DNA from: Myxococcaceae bacterium
GTDB taxonomy: Bacteria; Myxococcota; Myxococcia; Myxococcales; Myxococcaceae
Length of the DNA: 34,609 nt
Direction of reading: 5' to 3'
Assembly: GCA_025459425.1 (NCBI GenBank)
Contig: JALOQF010000028.1
Span: 1 to 34,609 of the forward strand
Shown: piece by piece, positions 16,196 through 23,941 of the stretch
Layout of the letters: every line of letters starts with the position of its first letter
How positions within the stretch are numbered: the stretch's first letter is position 1
Notes under the pieces: generated by a model
Databases searched by the model: none
What the model was told of the DNA's origin: nothing
The model's input: the letters and a program-made list of their open reading frames with translations, nothing else
Position numbers and translations under genes: made by a program

Positions 16196-17920
16196 ATGCT
16201 TCGTCTGCACTGCGCCATCGCGGCGGCGTCGTTGCTCGTGGGCTGCGTCGGCATGGCGACGGCCGAGCCGCTCCCGACGCCCGACACGCCCACCGACCGG
16301 CCGGGCCAGCAGCCCGCCGTCGTCGTCGAGAAGGCCACCGCGCCCGACGCGGAAGACGGAGCGCCCTTCGAGGGGCCCTCGGCCCCGCTGCTCGAGGGGG
16401 TGCAGGTCGTGTCGAATCGCGACAGCGTCACCCTGGTGCTGCCGATCGTCCCCGGCGTGAGCGACTACCGCGTCTTCCGGCTGCCCGTCGGCGCCCGCGT
16501 CACCACCGTCGGCGCCGGAGAGCGGGTGACTGGCACCACGCTGCACTGCGCCGGCTACCGGCAACGAAACGACCGGGCCCCGGCGGCCCGCGAGCTGCTG
16601 CGGGTCGTCGAGGTGACCGACGTCACCCAGGCCATGGCCCTCGTCGTCGAGGCCATCGACGCGCCCTGCCCCTTCCCCGGCCTCGTCGCCCAGCGCCACG
16701 TGGACTTGAAGGTGGAAAGTGACGAGGTGCCCGTTGCCGACCGGGTCGCCTTCGCCTTCTTCACCGAGGCCGAGGTGGCGGCGCGCCACGGCAGCCTCGT
16801 TCGCAACGGCCATGGCAAGGGCGCGACGCTGGCCGCGCCCGCCCCGCCGTCGACGCCCAGGGTGTTGGCCCGCACCACCGTGCGCGTCACACCGACGGGC
16901 AAGGACAGCCCGCGCACGAAGGACTTCTTCGACGACTTCGACGGCACCTCGGGCCCCCTCGTCTTCCGCGGCGCCGCCGAGCACGGGGACCGCGCCAACA
17001 AGGCCGGCCGGCGCTTCTCGAACACGAAGTGGGACGTGGCCGTCTACAACGACGACGACGAGGCGGCCTCGCTCGACGAGGTGCACGGGCTGCTCCGCGT
17101 CACCCTGCCCGACTGGCACCAGGACGTCTTCTCGTCGGTGGTGATGGTGCCGCGGCGCGCCGCGAAGCTGTCCGACACCAACTACCTGCACGTCACCTTC
17201 GAGGTGGCCTCGAACGCCACCTCACGGCGCTACTGGTGGTTCGGGCTGTGCGGCGCAGGCGCCGCCGGGCAGACGTTCGACGCCGAGGGGCACTTCGCCG
17301 GCAGGCTGGTGCAGACGCCCTTCTTCTACCAGGACGACGGCTTGAGCCCCTCGCTCGAGAAGTGGAACTGCCTCCAGTTCTTCCCACGCGATGGTTCACC
17401 GTTCGACATCGCCGGCGCTTCGCGCTCGGAGGCCGACGTGCGGGTCATGGTGAACCGGCCCGGCGCTCGAGACCGGGACAGCGTGGTGAACCTCTCTCCC
17501 GCCCAGTACCCGGCCAACGCCGCGAAGCCGAGCTGGTTCCGCATGCAGGACGCCGCGGGGGTGCTGGGCCCCGCGGTGCTCGACGATCGACTGCAGATCG
17601 CGCCGCGCACCCGCTTCGACGCGTGGATCCGCCGCGACCGGCTGGTGCTCTACGTCGACGGCCAGCAGCGGCTCTGCAACGACTTCGGGCCCCATCGCCT
17701 CACCATGGCCGAGGGCGCCGTCGCGATGGGCCAGGTGCTGTACCATTCGACCGCCGAACGGCTCGAGTTCTCGCGCAGCTTCAACGACCGCACCGGGCAG
17801 CGGTACTACCTCGAGAACGCGCCCTACGCCGACGAGCGCGAGTGGGACAACGTGGGCTTCGAAGAAGAGGTCGGCCCGCCGGCGGGCTTCGAGGCCGCGC
17901 GCTGCTACGTGCCGAGATAG
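16196..17920 (+). CDS. Large lipoprotein of unknown function, beta-sandwich-like
   Basis: The 574-residue protein has a lipoprotein signal with lipobox LVGC (Cys17). Residues about 20-60 are Pro/Thr/Asp-rich, a likely linker. Residues about 65-200 form one domain that may be fibronectin-like. From about 240 (FFDDFDGTSGPLVFRG) to about 560 the sequence has the alternating aromatic and acidic pattern of concanavalin-A-like lectin/glucanase sandwiches, with phrases such as FDAWIRRDRLVLYVDGQQ that are common in that fold. I see no EXDXE catalytic motif of GH16. A sugar-binding surface protein is the best guess (inference). GGGGAG precedes ATG 16196. The acetyltransferase gene follows after 14 bp and may be cotranscribed. 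Confidence 0.72.
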   Translation: MLRLHCAIAAASLLVGCVGMATAEPLPTPDTPTDRPGQQPAVVVEKATAPDAEDGAPFEGPSAPLLEGVQVVSNRDSVTLVLPIVPGVSDYRVFRLPVGARVTTVGAGERVTGTTLHCAGYRQRNDRAPAARELLRVVEVTDVTQAMALVVEAIDAPCPFPGLVAQRHVDLKVESDEVPVADRVAFAFFTEAEVAARHGSLVRNGHGKGATLAAPAPPSTPRVLARTTVRVTPTGKDSPRTKDFFDDFDGTSGPLVFRGAAEHGDRANKAGRRFSNTKWDVAVYNDDDEAASLDEVHGLLRVTLPDWHQDVFSSVVMVPRRAAKLSDTNYLHVTFEVASNATSRRYWWFGLCGAGAAGQTFDAEGHFAGRLVQTPFFYQDDGLSPSLEKWNCLQFFPRDGSPFDIAGASRSEADVRVMVNRPGARDRDSVVNLSPAQYPANAAKPSWFRMQDAAGVLGPAVLDDRLQIAPRTRFDAWIRRDRLVLYVDGQQRLCNDFGPHRLTMAEGAVAMGQVLYHSTAERLEFSRSFNDRTGQRYYLENAPYADEREWDNVGFEEEVGPPAGFEAARCYVPR

Positions 17921-17934
17921 GACGGGAGGCGACC

Positions 17935-18585
17935 GTGAAATACGTCATCAAACGCGCCACCACGATGTTGCTGCGCGATCTGAAGAACGGCCTCACTCCA
18001 GCGCAGCTCGCCGAGCGGGCCGTGCGCTACTCGTACGAGCTGGCGGGAGCGCAGCTCTGGCTCCGGAGCGTCGACGTGCTCGGCCGCGGAGTGCGCGCCT
18101 TCGGCAGACCGCGCATCGACAACCAGGGCCGCATCACCATCGGCCGCAACTCGTTGCTGCGGAGCATTCTCGTCCCGGTCGAGCTCGCCTGCGGAGAAGG
18201 CGCCCTGCTCGAGATCGGCGAAGACTGCTTCATCAACTACGGCGTGAGCGTCGGCTGCACCCGGCACGTCGCCATCGGCGACCGCTGCCGCATCGGGCCG
18301 TACACGATGATCATCGATACGCCCTTCCACGACGTCTATGACCGGCTCAAGCGGCCGCCGGGGCAGGACACGATCATCGAGGACGACGTCTGGCTCGGCG
18401 CGAAGGTGAACGTGATGCCGGGCGTGCGCATCGGGCGCGGGTCGATCGTCGGCACCGGCGCGGTGGTGACGAAAGACGTGCCGCCCTTCTCGGTCGCGGC
18501 CGGCGTACCGGCGAAGGTCATCGATCAGCTCGACCCCTCGAAGTTCGTCATGCCGCCGGGGTACTCGCCCCGGCGCGACGACTAA
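17935..18585 (+). CDS. Left-handed beta-helix O-acetyltransferase
   Basis: The 216-residue protein has an N-terminal helical segment (1-35), then hexapeptide repeats such as ITIGRNSLL, LEIGEDCFINYGVSVGC, VAIGDRCRIGPYTMIIDT and VWLGAKVNVMPGVRIGRG, ending in AGVPAKVI. This is the pattern of the maltose/galactoside acetyltransferase (LbetaH) family, which moves acetyl from acetyl-CoA to a sugar hydroxyl. The His in DTPFHDVYD is the likely catalytic base. It should act on a cytoplasmic sugar intermediate of the polymer. The start is GTG 17935 behind GGGAGG. The reading frame extends far upstream but overlaps the lipoprotein and is not coding. Its stop overlaps the stop of the convergent WecG-like gene by 4 bases. 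Confidence 0.85.
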   Translation: MKYVIKRATTMLLRDLKNGLTPAQLAERAVRYSYELAGAQLWLRSVDVLGRGVRAFGRPRIDNQGRITIGRNSLLRSILVPVELACGEGALLEIGEDCFINYGVSVGCTRHVAIGDRCRIGPYTMIIDTPFHDVYDRLKRPPGQDTIIEDDVWLGAKVNVMPGVRIGRGSIVGTGAVVTKDVPPFSVAAGVPAKVIDQLDPSKFVMPPGYSPRRDD

Positions 18586-19334
18586 CCCACCCACTCGCGC
18601 TTGATGGCCCGCAGCAAGATGAGCGCGAACTTCGGGTCGTTGACGAGGTAGCGCCGCCACAGGCGCCCCGGCTCCTGGCTCAGGCGATAGAGCCACTCGA
18701 AGCCCGTCTTGCGCATGATCGCCGGCGCCCGCTTCACCGTGCCCGCGAGGAAGTCGAGGCTGGCGCCGATACCCAGCATGACGGCGGGCCGCACCCGGTC
18801 GGCGATGCGGTCCATCAGGAGCTCCTGCTTGGGCGCGCCGAAGGCCATCATCACGAGGTGGGGCCGCGCCGCGACGAGCTGCGCGGCGATGGCGTCGAGC
18901 TGCGCGGCGTCGTCGACCCGCACCATCGGCGAGTCGGTGCCCACCACGTCGGTGCCGAACCGCTCGCGGGCCACGCGCGCCGCCTCGTCAGCCACCCCCG
19001 GCCCGGCCCCGAGGAAGAAGACGCGCCAGCCCTTGCGCGCGGCGAGCCGCAGCGTGGGCTCGAGCAGGTCCGACCCGGCCACGCGCTCCGGCAGCGGCGT
19101 ACCCAGCACCTTCGAGGCCCACACGAGCGGCATGCCGTCGGCCACCGAGAGGCTCGCGCGCGTGTAGACGGCCTCGAAGACCGGGTCGTGCTCGACGTTG
19201 ACGACGTGATCGATGTTCGGCGTCACCACGAAGCCCCCGTGGCCGGCGTCGACGAGCTGCTCGATGCGCTCGAGCGCCTGCGAGAAGGTGACGACGTCGA
19301 CGGGGACCTTCCCGATGGTGAGTCGCTGCGGCAT
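18582..19334 (-). CDS. WecG/TagA/CpsF-family glycosyltransferase (EpsA-like)
   Basis: The 250-residue protein has all family landmarks: TPNIDHVVN near residue 40 with the conserved Asp, SVADGMPLVWASK, RVAGSDL, FFLGAGPGVADEAA, MMAFGAPKQE and GIGASLDFLAGTVKRAP, with the C-terminal EWLYRLSQEPGRLWRRY. The family (GT26) adds ManNAc-type or uronic-acid sugars to lipid-linked acceptors at the inner membrane. The C-terminal basic helix is the part that contacts membrane in family members. From memory, EpsA of the M. xanthus eps locus belongs to this family. ATG 19334 is divergent from the deacetylase gene, with 88 bp between the starts. The donor sugar is not readable. Confidence 0.9.
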   Translation of the reverse strand: MPQRLTIGKVPVDVVTFSQALERIEQLVDAGHGGFVVTPNIDHVVNVEHDPVFEAVYTRASLSVADGMPLVWASKVLGTPLPERVAGSDLLEPTLRLAARKGWRVFFLGAGPGVADEAARVARERFGTDVVGTDSPMVRVDDAAQLDAIAAQLVAARPHLVMMAFGAPKQELLMDRIADRVRPAVMLGIGASLDFLAGTVKRAPAIMRKTGFEWLYRLSQEPGRLWRRYLVNDPKFALILLRAIKREWVG

Positions 19335-19422
19335 CGCAGCGGCACTGTACGGAGCGCCCGCGCGATGGCCACAGTTTCTTTGGACCCGAGAGCACGCTAA
19401 CCACCTGCGGGTGATCTCGGCG

Positions 19423-20346
19423 ATGCGGCAGTGGCTCCGGCCAGACGAGGTGGCGCACGCGCTCGGCGGGGCGTTGCCGGGGCCGGTGCTGACGAGGAGC
19501 GTCGGGGCCGCGCTCGGTGGCCTCTCGGTGTCGCTGTGCCTGCACCGGGTCGGCCCCCGGCGCCCGACGGACTGGCAGCCCGGGTTGTCGATGGAGGCCT
19601 CGTCGCTCGACACCCTCGTCGACCTGCTGCTGGCCCACCGGCCGGGCCGCGCCGACGGCTGGTTGTCGCTGTCCTTCGACGACGGCTACCGCGACGCGGC
19701 CGAGTACGTCCGCTCCCGCGCGCCGCGCTTCCCGGGCGTCGAGTTCTTCTTCTTCGTGTGCCCCCGCAAGCTCGAGACCCGCGCCGGCTTCCGGTGGGAC
19801 GCGGTGGAGAAGCGGCTGGCGGCCGGTGCGTCGCGCCACGAAGCGCTGCGCCCGCTGGGTGAACCGCACACCGTCGAGGCCGAGGCCCACCGCGCCGAGC
19901 TGCAGGGGCTGGCCGACGAGCCGCCGTTCGCCCTCGTGTCGGTCGACGAGGTGCGGGCGCTCGCTGGGCTGCCGAACGTGCGCGTGGGCAACCACTCGAA
20001 CCTGCACGCCAGCCCGCAGACCCTCTCGGACGACGAAGCCGCTCGCGACTACCGCGAGTCGAGGGAAGACTTCGAGCGCCTCTTCGGCCGCCAGCGCGAC
20101 TTCGCCTTTCCCTTCGGGACGCCGCGGCACCACTTCTCGCAGCGGCACGTCGACGTGCTGCGCCGGCAGGGCGACTCGACCATCTGGACGACCGAGGCCC
20201 GCCCCTACCGGCCCGACGAGCGCAGGCCCGGTGGCGTGGTGCCCCGCTTCCCCGTCGACGGCTCGCGCTCGCCAGCCGAGCTCGCCGGGTGGATCGCCGC
20301 CCGCGCCCTCAAGTTCCGGCTGGCGGGCTCTCCACACCGCTTCTGA
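19423..20346 (+). CDS. Polysaccharide deacetylase (NodB/CE4 type)
   Basis: The 307-residue protein has the CE4 motifs FDDG (85-88, with the two metal/catalytic Asp) and H-S-N-L-H (191-195, metal-binding His pair), followed by FAFPFG around residue 225. CE4 enzymes remove N-acetyl groups from amino-sugar polymers or precursors. I see no signal peptide, which suggests action on cytoplasmic intermediates, as proposed for related deacetylases in exosortase-type loci. The start at ATG 19423 is tentative; GTG 19411 is in frame. It converges on the kinase-like gene with a 7-bp gap. Loss of acetyl groups would create free amines, which could be targets for the acyl transfer enzymes here (inference). 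Confidence 0.87.
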   Translation: MRQWLRPDEVAHALGGALPGPVLTRSVGAALGGLSVSLCLHRVGPRRPTDWQPGLSMEASSLDTLVDLLLAHRPGRADGWLSLSFDDGYRDAAEYVRSRAPRFPGVEFFFFVCPRKLETRAGFRWDAVEKRLAAGASRHEALRPLGEPHTVEAEAHRAELQGLADEPPFALVSVDEVRALAGLPNVRVGNHSNLHASPQTLSDDEAARDYRESREDFERLFGRQRDFAFPFGTPRHHFSQRHVDVLRRQGDSTIWTTEARPYRPDERRPGGVVPRFPVDGSRSPAELAGWIAARALKFRLAGSPHRF

Positions 20347-20353
20347 GCGGCCC

Positions 20354-20800
20354 TCAGCGCTTCGACTCGATGGTGATGGTGCCGAGGAACTTCTGCTTGC
20401 CCACGATGCCGATGGTGTTCTCGGCGTCTTCGACCTTCGTCGTGCCGAGGTGCACCACCAGCAGGGCCGCGTCCGAGGCCATCGCGATGGGCACGCCCGA
20501 CTGCTGCGAGATGACCGACTCGACGCAGACGATGGCGAGGCCGCCCGACGACAGGTGCTGCGTCATGTCGACGATGAGGCTCGACACGCCGGCCTTCTCG
20601 CGCCCGTCGGCCACGAAGAGCTTCGCCGGGGCACCGCGAGCGAGCCGGGCGACTTCGACGAGCGCCTCGGCGATGGCCGTCGCCGACGACCCCGGGCTCG
20701 CGGGCATCACCACGAGCGACTGCCACGTGCCACGCATGACGCCCACCAGCTGCTGGTAGAGCTGCTGCGACAACTTCGGCTGCGCGTCGGCCGTCTTCAC
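20354..20800 (-). CDS. Small degenerate BY-kinase/ParA-like protein
   Basis: The 148-residue protein looks like the nucleotide-binding domain of Wzc-type tyrosine kinases or MinD/ParA ATPases, but reduced. The expected Walker A (GxxGxGKS/T) is replaced by ASPGSSAT with no Lys. The segment KLFVADGREKAGVSSL sits where the A' motif (LLIDAD) would be. The C-terminal part, MASDAALLVVHLG followed by T-K-V-E-D, matches the end of BY-kinases. There is no Tyr-rich tail. Normal domains are about 200-230 residues. It is likely a non-catalytic partner of the PCP protein at 22002-23507. The GTG start overlaps the stop of the GT2 gene (GTGA, 20797-20800). It is the last gene of the export operon. Confidence 0.72.
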   Translation of the reverse strand: MKTADAQPKLSQQLYQQLVGVMRGTWQSLVVMPASPGSSATAIAEALVEVARLARGAPAKLFVADGREKAGVSSLIVDMTQHLSSGGLAIVCVESVISQQSGVPIAMASDAALLVVHLGTTKVEDAENTIGIVGKQKFLGTITIESKR

Positions 20801-22005
20801 TTCGTCTCACCCTCTCGCGTCGTACGAACCCAGCCCTGCGGCTTCTGCGACGCCCGGCCCTGGAAGGCGAGCGCCACCTTCCAGGCGACATAGGCCGGCG
20901 CCATCGCGAGATCGACGAGCCCCCGCAGGCCAGTGCGCGAGTGCAACCACCCGGCGGTGACGTAGAGCGAGAGGCCGAGCGCCGAGAGCGAGACGGTCGC
21001 GGCGGGCAGCGCCACCAGGGCCGACGGCGCGAACGCCGCCAGGGCCACCACCGCGGCCACGCCCGCGACGACGCCGAGGGCCAGCCGGCTCAGCGGCGGC
21101 ACCAGCACGTCGAGGGCGAGGTCGAGCAAGAGACCGCTTCGCCGGCGGAGCGCCTCGGCCAGCAGCGGCCACCCGTGCAGGCGCATCATCTCGGCGCGGC
21201 CGTGCTCCCACCGCCGGCGCTGAGAGCGCGAGGCCTGCTCGCCAGCCACCATCTCGCCCAGCACGTCGGCCTCGCCCACCCACACGACGCGGTGGCCGGC
21301 CTTGCCGATGCGAATGCCGTACTCGAGATCTTCGACGAGCGAGAAGGCGTCATGCGGCACCTCCTCGAGCAGCGCTCGCGAGAAGCACATGCCGTTGCCG
21401 CGCAGGCCACACGAGACGCCCAGGCGCTCGCGCGCCGTCGAGCGCACCTGGTGGAACATGGCCAGCGCGATGCGCATGAGGCGCGTTCGCCACGACGCCA
21501 GCGGGTTCGAGACCCCGTAGTGCGCCTGCATCGCCGTCGCCCCCGCCGCCAGCCGCGCCGAGAAGGCCGACAAGAGGTTCTTCGAGACGACGGTGTCGGC
21601 GTCGATGACGCAGCAGGCGTGCGCCTGGAACGAGTCCTTCGCGCTCCACGCGAACGCGTGCGCGAGCGCGAAGCCCTTGCCGCGGCGCTCGGTGTCGGTG
21701 CGCTCGAGCACCGTGGCGCCGGCCGCGCGCGCCCGCGCCGCCGTGTCGTCGGAGCAGTTGTCGGCCACCACCACCACCCGCCGCAGCTCGGCCGGGTAGT
21801 CGATGGCGAGCAGGCTCGTCACGGTGTTGGCGATGCCGAGGGCCTCGTCGTGGGCCGGGACGACGAGGTCGAAGCGGTGGCGCGGCGCCGGGGCCGTGGG
21901 CGCCGGCCCGGGCCGGGACAGCAGGGCCAGGGCCCCGAGCCAGGCGCACGCCACGACGAGCGGGAGCGTCAGCACCGAAAGCCCGATGGCGAGGGCCTCG
22001 TTCAC
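20797..22005 (-). CDS. epsU: Membrane GT2 glycosyltransferase (EpsU-like)
   Basis: The 402-residue protein has an N-terminal transmembrane segment (about 5-28), a GT-A domain (FDLVVPAHDE, VVVADNCSDDT, the VIDADT motif, EDLEYG) and a Q-x-x-R-W-type motif (RSQRRRWEHGR, about 265), then two or three C-terminal hydrophobic segments. Processive family-2 synthases such as cellulose synthase share the QxxRW motif, but some single-transfer enzymes have it too. It should add a sugar at the cytoplasmic face of the inner membrane. The GTG start overlaps the upstream PCP stop (GTGA, 22002-22005). The place at the end of the EpsZ-Wzx-EpsY-EpsX-EpsW-EpsV series matches remembered epsU in M. xanthus. Confidence 0.87.
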   Translation of the reverse strand: MNEALAIGLSVLTLPLVVACAWLGALALLSRPGPAPTAPAPRHRFDLVVPAHDEALGIANTVTSLLAIDYPAELRRVVVVADNCSDDTAARARAAGATVLERTDTERRGKGFALAHAFAWSAKDSFQAHACCVIDADTVVSKNLLSAFSARLAAGATAMQAHYGVSNPLASWRTRLMRIALAMFHQVRSTARERLGVSCGLRGNGMCFSRALLEEVPHDAFSLVEDLEYGIRIGKAGHRVVWVGEADVLGEMVAGEQASRSQRRRWEHGRAEMMRLHGWPLLAEALRRRSGLLLDLALDVLVPPLSRLALGVVAGVAAVVALAAFAPSALVALPAATVSLSALGLSLYVTAGWLHSRTGLRGLVDLAMAPAYVAWKVALAFQGRASQKPQGWVRTTREGETK

Positions 22006-23507
22006 GGCAGCCTCACCTGGCTGAGCACCGGCAGGCCCAGCCTGCGAGACACCTGCCAGGGCTCGACGAGGGTGCCGCTGCGCACGTCGCGCAGCGCGCC
22101 GATGAGGAGCGCCGCCAGCACCGCGAAGGCGAAGGCGCCACCGAGCAGCACCGCGGCGTTCGGCGACTGGGGCTTCTTCGGCACCGAGGCGGGCCGCACC
22201 ACGCTGTAGCGGTACTTGAAGGCCGCGCGCGCCGTGTCCTGCTCGATGCGCGCCCCGTCGATGCGCATCATCAGCTCCTCGTACTTGGCCGCCGCGACGC
22301 GGAGGTTGTTGCGGGCGTGCTCGACGAGCGGATCATCGGCGAGCTCCGACAGGGACAGGGCCGCCTGGGTCTGCTGCCGGCGGGGCGCAGGCCGGACCGC
22401 GCTGCGCGACGGCTCGACGAGCGACTCGGGAGCTCGCCCGCCTTTGCGCTGGTACTCGGCGTTGAGCTGCTCGATGTCCTGCTTCACCTGCAGCATCTGC
22501 GGCGAGTCGAGCTTCATCTGATCGATGCGCTGCTGGGCGTCGATGACGACGGGGTGTTGATCGGCGTACTGCACGCGGAACTCCTGCAGCTGCGCGTTGA
22601 GCTCCTGAAGCCGGCGGCTGCGAAAGTCCTCGAGGTCGGCCAGGGCGCGCTTCTTCGAGTTCAGCAGGTACTTCAGCTGCGCCAGCTCGGGCTCGGTCGC
22701 AGGTGGTGGCGCGTTGGGGGCCTCGACGGCCTCGGGCGGCGCCGTCACCGCGACCGGCGCGTTCTCTCCGGTGGCCGCCGCCGGGCTCGCGCCGCTCCCA
22801 CCCTTGCGGCGCTCCTCTCGCACCCGCTCGAGCTCGTGGAGCGTGTCGTCGACGGTCTTCTGCACCTGCGAGGCGTGCGTCTCGAGGATCGCCAGCGCCT
22901 CGCTGATCGCCGTCATCTCGGTGACGTGCCGCGTCTCGAGGAAGTTCTGCTGCGCCGTCTCGACCAGCAGGTACGCCGTCTGCGGGTCCTGCCAGTCGAC
23001 GCTGATGGTGACGGTCTGCGCGTCGGTCACCACGTGGAGCCGCTTCTCGAGCGTGCCCACCATGGCGTCGACGCGATCTTCTTCCGACAGCGGCCCGCTG
23101 ACGGCGCGCACCAGCAGATCCTTCAGCCGCACCACCGGGGGCCGGTGCTCTTCCCACGCCTTGAGCAGGTTCGTCTGCTTGATGAGCGAGACGAGGTTGT
23201 CGTGGGCGAAGATGAGCTCGCGGGCCGCGCGGGTCGGGTCTTCCGACGGCAGGCTCGACCGGGGGTTGCCCAGCGCCCGGATGATCTCGTTCTGGTTCGC
23301 GAGCAGCCGCGCCTCGGCGTGCCACGTGCGCGGGACGAGCGCCGAGCCCGCGGCGCCCAGAGCGAACACGCCGACGAACGACACCGCCGCGAGCACGCGG
23401 TGGCGGCGAATGCCGCGGAAGACGAACCCCACCACGTCGCGAATGAGCGCGTAGTCGAAGAGCTCGAGGCTCTCTTCGCGCTGCCGAGGGTCTCCCGCGC
23501 CGGTCAC
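22002..23507 (-). CDS. epsV: Wzz/PCP-type polysaccharide co-polymerase without kinase domain (EpsV-like)
   Basis: The 501-residue protein has a first transmembrane segment at about 28-50, a long periplasmic part (about 50-450) with Wzz-type sequence, extended coiled-coil (about 190-330) and a second segment AAVLLGGAFAFAVLAALLIG near the C-terminus. It ends with GTLVEPWQVSRRLGLPVL, the usual post-membrane PCP tail, and has no BY-kinase domain. PCP proteins control chain length and contact the export channel. The region around LVSLIKQTNLLKAWEEH is clearly paralogous to the N-terminal part of the PCP-Wzy fusion (28940-31459). The start is GTG 23507, overlapping the regulator stop; a longer upstream frame is not coding. 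A kinase-like protein is encoded separately at 20354-20800. Confidence 0.87.
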   Translation of the reverse strand: MTGAGDPRQREESLELFDYALIRDVVGFVFRGIRRHRVLAAVSFVGVFALGAAGSALVPRTWHAEARLLANQNEIIRALGNPRSSLPSEDPTRAARELIFAHDNLVSLIKQTNLLKAWEEHRPPVVRLKDLLVRAVSGPLSEEDRVDAMVGTLEKRLHVVTDAQTVTISVDWQDPQTAYLLVETAQQNFLETRHVTEMTAISEALAILETHASQVQKTVDDTLHELERVREERRKGGSGASPAAATGENAPVAVTAPPEAVEAPNAPPPATEPELAQLKYLLNSKKRALADLEDFRSRRLQELNAQLQEFRVQYADQHPVVIDAQQRIDQMKLDSPQMLQVKQDIEQLNAEYQRKGGRAPESLVEPSRSAVRPAPRRQQTQAALSLSELADDPLVEHARNNLRVAAAKYEELMMRIDGARIEQDTARAAFKYRYSVVRPASVPKKPQSPNAAVLLGGAFAFAVLAALLIGALRDVRSGTLVEPWQVSRRLGLPVLSQVRLP

Positions 23508-23890
23508 GGCGTGTCCTGCGCGAGGGTCTCCTTCACCAGGCTGACGAACTGCGCCTGCGTGAAGGGCTTGGCCAGGTAGCGCTTGACGCCGAGCTCCTCG
23601 GCGCGCGCGCGGTCGTCGGGCATCGTGCGGGCGCTGATCATCAAGATCGGCAGCCCCTGCAGGGTCGGCGAGGCGCGCACGTGGTCGCAGATGTCGTAGC
23701 CCGACGACTCGGGCAGCATGAGGTCGATGCAGAGCAGCGTGGGCCGGCCGGCGTCGAGCTGCTTCATCGCCGCCCGCCCGTCGGCGGCGAAGCTCACGGT
23801 GAAGCCCATTCGGCCCAGGTAGGTGCCGATGACCTTCCGAATGTCCGGGTCGTCGTCGACGACCAGGGCCGTGTGTGGCGTGTCGCTCAC
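23504..23890 (-). CDS. epsW: Receiver-only response regulator (EpsW-like)
   Basis: The 128-residue protein is a single CheY-like receiver domain: acidic pocket D12-D13-D14, phospho-acceptor D56 in LCIDLMLP, S86 and K108 in LAKPF. There is no output domain, so it signals through protein contact. GTG 23890 is chosen as start because GGAGG lies 8 bases before it; ATG 23923 would add 11 residues with no better site. It is translationally coupled to the PCP gene (GTGA, 23504-23507), suggesting that phosphorylation regulates the EPS machine itself. The matching sensor kinase is not in the window. The M. xanthus eps locus has a similar gene between the barrel and PCP genes. Confidence 0.9.
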   Translation of the reverse strand: MSDTPHTALVVDDDPDIRKVIGTYLGRMGFTVSFAADGRAAMKQLDAGRPTLLCIDLMLPESSGYDICDHVRASPTLQGLPILMISARTMPDDRARAEELGVKRYLAKPFTQAQFVSLVKETLAQDTP

Positions 23891-23941
23891 CGGTGCGTTC
23901 CTCCCCAGGGCTGCCTGTACCATTTCGTGCTCCAGACGGAA

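Noticed and set aside
20354..20800. Kinase-like gene as a fragment produced by a frameshift of a full Wzc
   Set aside because: The PCP gene and the GT2 gene lie between, with intact coupled starts and stops; neighbouring frames do not supply the missing Walker A.
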